64,000 nucleotides of DNA from Gonapodya prolifera JEL478 (taxonomy: Eukaryota; Monoblepharomycota; Monoblepharidomycetes; Monoblepharidales; Gonapodyaceae). Positions 33,946 through 45,163 of the stretch are shown in pieces (within the stretch, counting starts at the first letter, position 1; every line of letters starts with the position of its first letter). The stretch is from assembly GCA_001574975.1 (NCBI GenBank), contig KQ965743.1, positions 6,253 through 70,252 of the forward strand, in the 5' to 3' direction. Position numbers and translations under genes: made by a program. Under the pieces are notes generated by a model. It worked only from the letters and a program-made list of their open reading frames with translations, did not search any database and was not told the DNA's origin.

Positions 33946-35932
33946 TTAGTCGGACCCCGACCTCCCGTACGCTGAATTTTCGTCACCATGTCCCCTTCGC
34001 TGGGAGTCTTCGCTGACTTCTTCGAACCGGCCTGCACCAGCCGCTTGGGCACCCATCATTCCCATTGGATGATCCCCAAGTCCAGGTCCTTCGTCCACGT
34101 CCATACCACCGGGTCCTCCCACGGTCCGGAACACAACGGCACCCTTTGGCGTCTGGAGGACGAATTCCCCGTTCTCTGTCATGCTGAAGCCCTGAAGGCT
34201 ACCGAGGGGCCCGAGGTTGGATTGCTCATCGTCTCCGGAGTCCGATTGGTCATCACTCGTTGGATACTGAGGAACGGGAGGAATAGTCGGGTCGTGTCCA
34301 ATCTCGGTAACATACTTCGTCCAGCGCTGTTTAATGCCCTCGGCCCTAAATCATTCCGATCGGGCAAAAAAAAACGTTTCGGGAGTGTTGAAAAATCCGT
34401 CACTGAATGAACAGCACCCCACCTACCATTGCGCGAAGCTCTTTCCCTTGAGCAAAGCAACCACGACAACCGTCATATTATCGCAACCGATTCCACCAAG
34501 CTCCGAAGCCCTCCGGTCCGGGGCCAAGCAACGGTCCATCTGCGACACCAAAAAAATGGTTCGAATCATTGTATTATCCAACGACACGACCGTGCAGCAC
34601 GCTACTTCACGAACCAAATCTTCGCACACCACACCCAGAGGTTTCTGCTCGCTCACGGCTCTGCTCACGAAGTCACACACTTGTTGGTTATCCAGAACGT
34701 CCCAAATACCGTCGCACGCCAGCACGAGGAACTCGTCCGAGGGGGTTACCTTTCTCGCAACCACGTCAGGGAACGCAGTTACCACCTGCTCTTCCGGGGG
34801 AAGCGACGGGTTTTGCTTGAACTCAAAGTCACCGAGGGCACGGGATAGTGCGAGGTTTCCTGAAAATGACATTGTTCAAGGGAAACAACGTCATATGAGA
34901 CTGTTCATTCGAAGCAATCCCGTTTGTAACCATGGCCATTATCGTACTAACCATTGACTCGACCATACTCGACGAAGCCCCCACCACGCATAATCCTCGC
35001 TGATTCGTCTTTGAAGAAAGAGACAAGAGACATCACGTGAGAACCGGCACCAGCCGCAAAAAAGCGTGCCTCCAACGCACCAGGGTTTCCAGGCTTGTGG
35101 TCCTCGCTCATAGCGACAGCCTTGCCGTCAGAACACAAGACGCAACGCGAGTCTCCAGCGTTCGCCACGTAGATCACGTCATCGTCCGTGACAATGGCCA
35201 CCACCGCGGTGCAACCCGAGGGGTCATTCTGGAAGTCGGGGTCTGTGTAAGATAAATAAAATAGTAAATGGGAACCCAAGGAATCAGGACTTGGGGCCAA
35301 TAACGAAGGTACAGACCATCTCTGAGTTCATCGTCGATGGAGAGGAATCCTTTTTTCAATGCCGTTTCGAAGTCTCCCTTGGCAAACTCTTCCTGCTGTG
35401 CCACCTTCCAATGGAGTCGCTTGCCCGCATATTGGGCGACGGACGCACCACCATGCCCGTCAAAAACTCCGTAGAAAGAGTGGTGCAGTTTCGCATCGAA
35501 CATGGCTGGCGTATTGGCCCCCGGCACCTCGGCGGCCACGATGGCAGTAGTGACTGTGTCGGTTGGCTCGGCCGAGCCAGCCGTGCCCGCCGGGGATGCT
35601 CCAGGGACTGTGGGGTCTGTGGATGCTCGGACGCCCTGGCGGGGCTCAGTCGGGGGTGAGTTCGAGTATATGTCTCTCCTTATTGGGTTAGAGCGAATGG
35701 AGTCCGCGGATCCAGACTCGTCCCCATCGATCCGCCGTGAGCCCGTTCCCGAGGCACTTGTTGCCGAATTGCCGAAAGGCGGGGCTCTGTTGGGCAGTCT
35801 GAGAATGGTGGTGTGTGCGTCTTCCATGGAGATGCGCCATCCTTGCATTGACGAAGCCCCATAGGCGGACTTGGGGTCGAGCTCTTCGGACGTGTGTTTG
35901 TCACGGACAGGCTCGGACAGAGTTTGACCCAT
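33946..35932 (-). CDS. PP2C-type Ser/Thr phosphatase (PTC2/PTC3-like)
   Basis: The start (35932) gives MGQTLSEPV, the myristoylatable N-terminus typical of fungal PTC2/PTC3, followed by [17 protein letters not shown]. Metal-binding motifs are intact: [10 protein letters not shown], then [20 protein letters not shown] and [12 protein letters not shown] 60-residue low-complexity insert (about 35560-35760) separates MEDAH and VFDGHGG, longer than in yeast. Four introns are visible, including one at about 35233-35320, one before [14 protein letters not shown], and one at about 34340-34420 leading to a C-terminal acidic tail with [11 protein letters not shown]. The enzyme dephosphorylates stress MAP kinases and checkpoint kinases with Mn/Mg. 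The C-terminal extension past the catalytic domain resembles PTC2. Confidence 0.93.
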
Positions 35933-37800
35933 TGTTGATATTTAGGTGAGGGGTGTCAAACGAAGGGGGAGGGAGACAGGGGAGAACCGAGGTGGGTCGA
36001 ACTTTACGACCAGCTGTATCCTTGAAGTTGAAAGGAAAGATACCACGTGATTCGTGCGCCAGACGGAGCCATCGGGTCGATTAAGCGGAGTTTTCATGGG
36101 AAGGAGGGTCACACGAAGAAGACACGCAAGTGAAGTTGAGTCAGATGACGGACGCGAGCGAAAATATTTCACACTTCAATAGTCACCTTGATTGCTGCGG
36201 GTCACGAACAGAGGAAACTCTGCGCTGTGCGCCTCTGTTCGGTGGGGTAGTGACAGTGAAAACACGAAGGCGGATCCCTGCGATCCTGGAGAAATACGGT
36301 CAAGATGGATTCAGAGCGCGCAATGCGGCGACGAGAGTGGGCAGGCGGATAAGATTCGGTCGATTTGGAGTTGCTGACCGAAACAACCGAACAAAAAGAG
36401 GTGGCAGTGAGGGCATCATCATGGAGGCAATTGCACCATCCCCCCTTTTGATTAAATTAAGGAAGAAACGACAATGTCACTTAAAAGCCGATCGTAATCA
36501 AAATCAATAAAGACAAATGGAATGACAGTCCATAATCGGCTTGCGCCGCGACTGAAGGTCGCAAATTGTGTCGTTTCGAACCGTAAAAGAGCCCTACCAA
36601 GCTCTTGCGGCCAGTTGGGCGGCCTCTCCTAAGCGTTCTTTTCGTGCTGACATTGCTTGTCTCCAGTGAGTTCCTATGAAGAAGCCTCATTCGAATCAGG
36701 AAGCTTCGTGTTCTTTTGAGTTTACAGGGCAAACGGCCTCTAAGCGACTGCGTCATTTCAAAGAACTCGGGGAAGGGAAGCGGCAACGGAACCGTAGAGC
36801 TTTTCAGTTTTTCAAAACAAGCTTTTCAACTGGACTGCATCTCCCATTTTTGTTCCCCCTTCTTCTGTCTAGGGCCTTCGACCCACTTCCACCGATATCA
36901 ATCGACAGTACCGGGCGTTCCCCGGTGGTCTTGCGCGGATTTTCGGAGTTCCCATCGGTTGGAGGTCATGGATGATTTGAGCAAAACGCTGGGATTGAGG
37001 ACTCGACGACGACTTAACAGAGCCTGGATATGATGCCTTTGTGTCAGACAGTGAGTGATTCGTGTGTGGGGCGCCATTGAAGGACAACATTTGACATCGA
37101 TGAATTTGGTCCATCACCACAGGGATTCAGGAGAACTGCGACTTGCATCGGCGCAATAGGCCGTGAATCGAGCATTTCTGTGGTTGAAGATGGCCAGGGG
37201 AATTGAATGTAAGTAGTAAAGATTCTGAGCTTTGTCACACGAGCCAGACCGCCGGAAAGGCACGTTGTCGCCTAAGGGGAGTCGGGGGTCGTGTGCGTAT
37301 AATGGCAGTCGTTCTCAGGCTCAATAAATGGGGTGGCACCAGGAGGGAGGAAAGAGGGGAAGGGCGCATTGGAAAGGAGTCGAGGCTGGAAGGGTCATAA
37401 GGCGGAACCTTGGAACCTCTCCGCATCAAAGAAATAATAAGTCAGGTTTGCAGCCCCTTCGTAAGACCTGTTTCAGCGTTTCCATATCTGGAATTACTGT
37501 GCCCCTTCCTTCTCGTCTCATCCACCAATATTAAGCCGCATTCCGGGATCGGGGGAATCTACATGAATGATGTATGTACCACCTTCTTTGTACCCTCGTT
37601 TATGGTCGATTTATATGGCAGGAAGTGGCTCGATAGCATGTATTGTCAGGAATGAGGTCGGAGTCAATTTAGGTTTCAGGGTTGGTTTTTGATTTCGGGT
37701 AATGTCATTTTACTTGGCAAAGGTCTCACTCTTCAGGTTCCTCTCGTAAAAAGGTCGATAAAGGTGCTGGCGCCACCCCAATCCGCAATCAGGACTCGCG
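35933..37800. other. 1.9-kb intergenic region with faint coding signals
   Basis: This region divides the divergent PP2C and GDSL genes. On the minus strand two blocks, near 37050-37200 (containing PIAPMQVAVLLNP) and 36880-37040 (RFAQIIHDLQPMG), could be exons of a small gene, but no start or domain is clear. Plus-strand frames at 36130-36510 and 36676-36975 are basic and unsupported. No tRNA is recognised. Confidence 0.35.
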
Positions 37801-39289
37801 ATGGCCGAACGAAGATTGCTGCCTTTCCTCGCTGCCCTCGTCCTGCTATTGCTGATTGGAAGTTGTGGTGCACAGAGACTCTTCATCGATGGCCATCGCA
37901 TCGAAACAGCAGTCGTTTTTGGTGACTCCCTGTCCGATAACGGTAAGCTTGTCCTTGTGATGGGCTCTGTTGCCGTCCACGGTACAACAAATGCCATCTG
38001 CGATAGGGAACTACTACGCTGCGTCGGGCAATCGGACACCTGGTCCCCCATACTACAATGGCCGCTTTAGCAACGGGCCTCTGTGGATCGAAGATCTCGC
38101 AAACGTCACCGGAATTAGGGTGGTGAACTACGCATTTGCAGCGGCCACAACGGACTTGGGTGGCAACACGGTACATACGTCACTGCAACCTCTGTTTCTA
38201 TTATTTTCAAAGCGCCTCTTTAAAATAATCTCCAGACCTCAAGCAGTCTTCCTGGCAATGATGGCCGCACCGTCCGTGTAAACGGCTTGCTGGGGCAGGT
38301 TCAGGACTTCCTCGGAAACGCCACGGTGCTCCCTTCCAACGCAGCACCAGCACTTTTTGTGTGGATCGGAGGAAATGACTACACCAAAGCCCTGGGAGCC
38401 TCTGCCCTGGCCTACAGCCCAGATAACGCCACGAGCGCTGTTGTTGCCAACATTACCAATATTGTCAAGTCCCTGGACGGCAAAGCCAGCGCCATCGTTG
38501 TTATTGGTCTTCCTGACATGTCCAAACTACCAGTTCGTGACTAGATTATCGCTGCTACCTTCCCGTAACTACTTCATTGGATCAATCCCCGCAGCTCATT
38601 GCTCTTGCCGCGGCAACTGGGGGACCCGTCGTCGTGCCCCTCCTAACAAACGCCCTCCTGGGTACTACCAGGCTTCACAACGCAAAACTGGCCGCCTCTC
38701 TTCAGGCCCTTAACACCACCTCGAAATCCACTCTCAAGTTTGTGGATCCGTTCAACGATCCATTCGTGGCCGAGTTCACGGCGAGGAATTTCACGGTCAC
38801 GAATGGGAGCTGCTTGAATTTCGGGACGAATGGGAGCTAGTGAGTGAAANGGTAACGGGGGCTGATTCTGATGCTGAAAATTAATGCACTAAATGAATCA
38901 ATGAACTCACACCACCCACCAGCACCGTATGCTCCGACCCGGACCAGTACCTCTACTGGGACTGGCTCCACCCAACTGCAAAAGGTACGACCCCGCCTTC
39001 ATCAGTTTTAAACTACTCTCGCAAACATTTCTCGCTCCTCCCAGCCCACTCATTCATCGCCCAACTCACCCTCAACCAAATCAACTCTTCCACACCCACG
39101 AACGTGTCCGCCACGTTCACAACCTCATCATCGGGGGCGACCAACACCACGGCTTCTACTGCATCGCCCGCGTCTGCGTCCGCTACACCGACAGGAACGA
39201 AGCAGGGTGCAGCAGCACGGAGGAGTGTGGCGTGGGGTTGGTCCATGGCAATTTTCGCGGGGTTTGGGTGCATGTTGGCAATGCTTTGA
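37801..39289 (+). CDS. Secreted GDSL lipase/acylhydrolase with probable GPI anchor
   Basis: The start at 37801 opens a clear signal peptide (LLPFLAALVLLLLIGSCGA). Block I is VVFGDSLSDNG, split by an intron just before NYYAASG. The glycine block follows in GNTSS, block III is WIGGNDY, and block V, the catalytic D-x-x-H, is DWLHPTAKA. About six exons; one intron holds the ambiguous base at 38850. Multiple N-x-S/T sites suggest heavy glycosylation. The C-terminus has a threonine/serine-rich stretch (about 39100-39200) followed by a hydrophobic tail (MAIFAGFGCMLAML), the layout of a GPI-anchored wall or membrane protein. The family deacylates esters of lipids or cell-wall polysaccharides; substrate unknown. 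Resembles fungal thermolabile-hemolysin/carbohydrate-esterase family 16-like acetylesterases. Confidence 0.9.
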
Positions 39290-39420
39290 GACGGGTTATG
39301 CCTACTCTGATATACGGCTAGATTTATATAGATTATGGAAGTTTTATTGCAACTCTGTGTAACGTTGTTCCGTGCAAGTGGCAAAATTATGGTCACCGAT
39401 CACAATTGAGCAACTCCATC

Positions 39421-40609
39421 ATGTCTTCACCACCCCTACCCACGTTCAAACTCCTGCTCATTGGCGACTCCGGTGCAGGGAAGTCATCACTCTTACTTCG
39501 CTTTGCTGAGGACGCGTGGACAGAGTCGGAGGATGCGAGGGCGACAATCGGCGTGGATTTCAAAGTGAAGATGGTCGATGTGGATGGGCAGAGGTACAAG
39601 CTGACTATATGGGTGAGTTTCTGTTTGTTTTATAGTACCATGAGCATATTATGGAGTCTAACGTGAAGGGTTTCTGTCTCAATTGTTGTTTCGCCTGGAC
39701 ATCTTCACGCCGGATCTGCGGAACTGGCGCTACTACATGTATCGATGGGGACGCTAACCGGACTACGGCTGACAGGATACTGCGGGACAGGAGCGTTTCC
39801 GAACGCTAACTTCTAGCTACTACCGTGGAGCTCAGGGGGTGATTCTGGGTCAGTTCTGGTTGAGCCTCACCTATCCAAACGTGTTTGTTGATGAGATGTC
39901 ACAATTCGTGTTTTTTTTTGGTTCGGGAACCGTGGACTGCCAAATTTGGGAATGCAGTTTACGACATTACAAACCGAGAGAGCTTCGACCATTTATCAAT
40001 GTGGTTTACGGAGCTTGAAACATGTGAGTTTGTCCTTTATTGAACGCTCACTACAAGTAAGCCAGTGATGCTCTCCGATCATTGGCCCTCTGTTATGGTC
40101 TTGACTTGTGCCAACACTTGACTCTCCCCCTACCTTCCCCACTCCGCCCGACTCAGACACGTCGTCACCCTCGGTCGTCACCCTAGTCGTCGGTAACAAA
40201 CTCGACCGCGCCACTGCGTATTCGTCCCCCTCCGCTTCGCCCGACGTAGCTGAGGGTGGGGGTGGTCGTGCTGTGACTCGTAAGGAGGGCGAAGCCTATG
40301 CAAGGCGGATGGGTGCCATGTTTGTGGAGGCAAGCGCGAGGACGAGGCAAGGAGTGCGGGAAGCATTCGAGGAGGTCGTGAGGAAGGTGTGTTGTATCGG
40401 GTGCTGATAAGTTTGGCGTGCCTGCTAATCGTTTCTGAACGGCCGTGTGGTGTATACTGTGTCATTCGTCCGACAATTTTCGCCAGATAATCGAAACACC
40501 GGAGCTGTGGCAGAAGCGAGTGTCCGGAACGACTGGAGGCGGGGGAGCCACTGTGAGGGTCGATGGAGTAGGCGAGGAGGAGGAGGAGGCAGGGTATTGT
40601 GGATGCTGA
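39421..40609 (+). CDS. RAB18: Rab18-type small GTPase
   Basis: Five exons (39421-39612, 39776-39848, 39958-40023, 40157-40386, 40487-40609) give 227 residues. G1 is GDSGAGKSS, the effector region is [11 protein letters not shown]3 is [17 protein letters not shown]4 is GNKLD and G5 is [12 protein letters not shown] and a [10 protein letters not shown]-like C-terminal helix ([10 protein letters not shown]) are distinctive of Rab18. The C-terminus is [11 protein letters not shown], a double-cysteine prenylation end of C-x-C type. Compared with animal Rab18 there is a 20-residue glycine/serine insert after GNKLD and an acidic run before the cysteines. Rab18 works at the ER and lipid droplets. Saccharomyces lacks it, so its presence supports a non-yeast, early-diverging fungus. 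Confidence 0.93.
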
Positions 40610-41125
40610 TATCGAACTATTTTGAAATCGTTTTGTGTGGACCGGTCAGGACTTTGGGTTGTTAGAATTTTGATCACAAGGGGAATTCAATGATTGCAAT
40701 TTTTTAGCCATAGGATGGAATGATGACTGTGCTTTGAGATATGTAACTGAATGACAGAACGACTGATGTGCAGCATGAGTCAGTGTGCCATTGAAGGTCA
40801 GATTCTCGTTGACACTCTCCACTATCCCACTCGCAGGTTGCGAGTCGGAGCATTCGCATACCGTCGTACCCTCAATTCTGAGAAAGGAACCGGTTTTTCT
40901 TGCTGATTGCTGACGAAGAGCGCCAATTGGAGCTTAAACAGGGCTGAACCGATCTTGGCGATGGGTTGACGGGAATCGAGACCACACGCCAGACGGACAG
41001 TGTACGCACTTGGAGTTCTTAGTCTTGCGTTGGCTGTGGTGGCAAGAGGACGGTCAGGCTTGAGCGGTTCCCGGTGATTGGTTTAACTGAGTGCAAGACT
41101 CCACCCCATTTGGACGAAGCACAGC
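40610..41125. other. Intergenic region
   Basis: No gene is supported here. It contains the 3' end of Rab18 and the promoter of the next plus-strand gene. Minus-strand frames at 41019-41452 only mirror the following gene. Confidence 0.5.
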
Positions 41126-43385
41126 ATGCAAGGTGGCCCGGATGAAAAACTGGATCGCTTGGGCTCCAGCGATGTGGCCAGAGGGACGCAAGTGGAAGGA
41201 GGAGTTGAAGCGGGTCGGTGGAACGGAATTGAGGACGAGGACACATTCGATTGGGACGATTTGATTTCGCACTACCAAGATGGTGACGGCGACAAGAATC
41301 AGACTAGCGAGATGGATCTGTCGCGGTGGCAACCACAACTGTCCCCACGAACTCCACCTCCTCCAGCGACTCCACCTTCGCCGCAGACCCCTCCAACACC
41401 AGATGCAGACGGCGGGAATTACTACGCACCCACGGTGGCACTGATGCCGCACGCAGCAGCTCCTGCCGAGCTACCCTCTCCCTCTGCCTCTTCACATTCA
41501 TTTCCACAATGGTCCCAAGTTGCACCATCCGGGACGACCCCGGTGCTACTCTCTCCTACTCCTTTTAACCCTGTCGCTGTACACTCCGATCTCCGACCTC
41601 TTTCTCAGCTCAACGACCCGCTTCCCGCGAGACTCCTTCCACCGTCCTCCCTTTCCCCTGACTCCTCCTCAAAGTCGGCTGAGCCACCGCGTCCGCTCTC
41701 GTCTCTCTCTTCCCCAGCAAGATCTACTGCAGGGAAATCTGTTTCGAGCGAGTGGGTTCTTCCCAGCCCGCACTCCTTCTCGACAACACCGAAGCCATCT
41801 GTTCCCTCTCGCATTCATACAGATCGTGTATCGGCAACTACACATGCTATGTCGAGGCACGCGAGGTTTAGTGGAAGGCTTGGTGTCGTGAGGCCTGAGC
41901 CGATCGGAGTGGTGGGACCAACAGCTATTGGACAGACTGGAATAGACAATGGCGTGAAAGGTGACACCAGTACAAGTAAAGCTAGAAACAGCAACGGAAG
42001 CAGCGTTATCGGCGCTAGTCCCGGCTTCCCACCAGCGCTCCTTCCAGTAGCTCTGAGCGAGTCACCTCCCGCACTCGTGTCCCCAACAGCTATTTCGGTG
42101 CCTCCATCTCCGACATTCAGCACGACCTCTTGCACCCCAACGGTGACGTCTGACCCTGGCCCTGAGCTAGCTGTCAATCCACCGGTGTGGATCTCCCCGC
42201 TGGTAGCGAAGGGCTCGTGGGCGAGGGGGATGATGGGATCAGATCCAAGACGCAGGAGCGATCCCACACCTATTTTGGGGTATCAAGAAGGTGGACAAGG
42301 AATACAAGGAGGAATGGCATCTGCCTCTCGTGAGCACAGTAGTCGTCGCTCTTCCGAAGGTAAGTGAAACGCTGTATCTAAATTCGCTCGAGTCTCACAT
42401 GCATTCTCTCGCCTTTATGTCTGCAGTTGCAACACGCATTATTGTGCACCACCTTGGTGTGCAATTGCCCTATCGTGCACCGGCACTTCCCACGCCGAAC
42501 AGCGTCCCGCTGCCTCGACAGCAGAACCTGTCCCAATGGGAGGTGCATCATCCGCCCCTCGAGGTGGGAATGGCAGGAACAAGAAAAATTCAAAAGTTCG
42601 CAACCCGCCACTTGCAGGAAACATCATAGGGAGGCGTGGAAAGGAATATGTGGTACAGGTGGGTTTTGGCTGGGTTGTGAGGCCCATCCCATTCCCTCAC
42701 ACAATTCCCTTTCCGCCTCCAGCCCCGATCGCATCCATCTCGTGCCTTATCGGTGCCACAGGCTTCAGGCTCTTTCGCGTCAACGAAGTCTCCACCTCAC
42801 CCATCGACGCCGGCCCCTCCCTTTACTCCCACCTCTAACTTCTCTTGGGACGATCTCCACTCGGAGATCGAGCCATATTCGTCGTCCTCTCCACCACCAC
42901 CGGCGCCTCGCACTCCGTCGCCTGATATGATGTCGTTTCCTCCGCATCCCCGCGGCGTTCATCCCCTCCTCGCGCGCAAGCGGCGTTCACCCACACGACA
43001 GGAGGATACGCCACCGGCTCCTTTAGTGCGAGAGCGCCCCGAAGTCGCGATGTCACGTGCGGGAGTCAAGGTTGTGGCGTATTCAGATCCAGCGGATGAT
43101 TTGGGTGGAGATTTGAAGCATCTGGGAATAGAAATCGAAGCGTTGGTCCTTGACGAGGAAGAGGCGAAGGAGAGACGGAGAGAAAGGAAAAGGGAAGCAG
43201 AGAGAGAGAAGGAGAGGGAGAGAGAACGGGAGAAACGATGGGAGATAGAAAGAGATAAGTCTGGGTATGGTCCCCCACCAGACTTTGGCGATGAAGACGG
43301 GGGCGACAGAAGAGGTCGGTGGAGTGGAGCAAACACGTCAGGTGCGAGGGGCGTTGAATACTGGAGGAAGTTGAGGGGAAGGTGA
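41126..43385 (+). CDS. Proline/serine-rich protein with duplicated WDDL motif, unrecognised
   Basis: Exon 1 (41126 to about 42361) is dominated by S, P and T with many SP and SPTP sites. It opens with an acidic segment containing DTFDWDDLISHYQ. After an intron, exon 2 (about 42430-42660) has a basic glycine/asparagine-rich stretch with GNIIGRRGKEYVVQ. Exon 3 (about 42720-43385) begins with another proline-rich part, repeats the motif as NFSWDDLHSEIE, and ends in a long charged helix built on R/E repeats (ERRRERKREAEREKERE). Length is about 680-700 residues. No globular domain. The paired aromatic-WDDL motif is the only specific feature and could be a short linear binding motif. Probably a phosphorylated scaffold or RNA-associated protein, but this is inference. 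Confidence 0.6.
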
Positions 43386-43945
43386 CGAAGTGTTGGGAAC
43401 CACTAGGTGTTCTGCAATCGCACTGTGGCAGATGGAATCGCGCACCGTGTTTTCCTTTCATTTCTTTTGGACATTGGGCACGTTAATTTTCGAGGAACTG
43501 GGGACGCAGATTACAAACCGCCTTTCATCGGCATCGGCATTTCTTCCGTGATATCTTTCATCGGGTACCCATGCATGTACCCCATTCGGTGCGTTTTTTT
43601 TCGATTACCTCATCATCTTTTGGAACACTCGTCACTGTTGACTTTCCACTGTCTCTACGTCACCACGTCGCAACACCTTCTCCCAATACATCATTTCGTT
43701 TTTTTTGTTTTACCTTTTCACTGTCACTTTCTTTCTACTGAATCGCATGTAATTGGGCCTAAAAGATGATCTCTACTTTCTGTTCTCTACTCTCTCGAAA
43801 TTAATCGAAAGTTCCCTCATGTTCCTCAATGCTAATTCCTGCTGCGAATCCTGCGAAGACGTCTGTGCCACATCTTGAGTTACACTCCTCTCAACAATCC
43901 CCCATCGATCCCGTTACCCATCCGCCAGTTACTCTCATAACAACA
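43386..43945. other. Intergenic, T/C-rich region
   Basis: About 560 bp of pyrimidine-rich sequence, with no convincing gene on either strand. An upstream in-frame ATG of the next gene at 43829 would add 39 poorly conserved-looking residues. Confidence 0.5.
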
Positions 43946-45061
43946 ATGCCACCCGCCGATCTCACCGTTCTTCCACCTGTCGAGGCTCAGGAGATCCCCG
44001 TAGACCTTGTTGAAAAGTTCAAGACTGTGTCGTCGTTGCCTGCTGATGATCAAGCCAAGAAGTTCCTTCGAGCATTCGTGCTAGAGTTCAGAGGTGAGAT
44101 GAGACCTTCAAGACGGGGAATGCAGTCTTGGAGGAAGGTTGCGGTTGCGGTAGAACGGAAACTTCAAGTGACACTCTGCTCTCGCCAACTAACCTTCATC
44201 TTGTCTCCAAATATCCACATGATCCCATCGTCTCTTAAGGTCGTTTTGAGGAAATCCTCGACATGACCGCTCAGTTCACAAGTTTCAGCGAGAACTCTAA
44301 AAACCCCACTCAGGTTGTGGACTTGAACGAGTTCGACGCCCACAGATTCTTGGAGAAGCGAGACGAGAGCATGACCGTTGCGGAACTTAGGAGGAAGGTC
44401 ATGGGTGAAATGGGTGCGTTTTGGGACTTGATTGATTCCGTGGGATGATACATGGACCAAACGTAGTCGTTTGTTGCACCAGATCTGGACAAGAACCGCC
44501 GCCTCTCACTCATCGAATACCTGCTGTGGAAATACCAGAAACCCGTGGCGCTTCTTTTTGCCAAACCGCCCATGACTGTCAGCGAAGACTATCTTGCCGA
44601 GTTCGAGGCCGCAATGGCTGAGTACCAAAAAGTCGTGGAACAGAAGCGTGCACGGGAGAATCAAATGAGAGCTCTGGAGGCTCAGGCTGAAGGAGGTGAG
44701 TGTCGCTGATGAGTGCATTAAAAGGTGTGTGGCGACGTTGCGTTGACCTATGGTTTGGTGTGGTCGCTTCAAATATTCAGGTGGTGTGAAAGCCCTCGCC
44801 GCCAAGAACCAACTTGCGCAAATGAAATCCGAAGACCAACTTGCGCAGAACAAGCGCGAGATCGACGCCGAGCTTCGACGTAAGAAAGCCGAGAAGGCGT
44901 ACAAGGAGGAGGATCCCTTCAAGAAGGAGCAGGAGCGGCTCGAGGCGGAGAAGAGAGCCAAGGAGGAGGAAGAGAAGCGCAAGAGAGACGAGGGGCGCAA
45001 GAGACTTGCAGAGAAGGCCAAGACGTGGAACTCGCCAGACAAGGTCTCTCCGGCGCAGTGA
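43946..45061 (+). CDS. Putative calcium-binding (EF-hand-like) coiled-coil protein
   Basis: Four exons with matching phases (43946-44093, 44240-44413, 44483-44695, 44781-45061) give 271 residues. An N-terminal helical domain contains DDQAKKFLRAFVLEF and FLEKRDESMTVAELR. The junction of exons 2 and 3 gives DLDKNRRLSLIEYLLW, which fits an EF-hand loop and exiting helix (D-x-D/N-x-x-x-x-S-x-x-E). From there to the end is an almost continuous charged coiled coil (KEQERLEAEKRAKEEEEK). The layout recalls calcium-regulated actin-bundling proteins of amoebozoa, but I cannot confirm that family. The start at 43946 is preferred over 43829 because the extra N-terminus is low-complexity. Cytoskeletal function is inference. 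Confidence 0.65.
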
Positions 45062-45163
45062 TTCCACAATATGAGGCGGATTACGTATACGAGAAGAATA
45101 ATAATATCGTATGGTTGATTACCCAAATATTCGCGTTTACTTAAGTGACGAGATCACCGCGAT

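Noticed and set aside
42780-43461. Minus-strand serine-rich open frames
   Set aside because: Antisense of the E/R-rich coiled coil of the plus-strand gene, which naturally reads as serine/leucine repeats.
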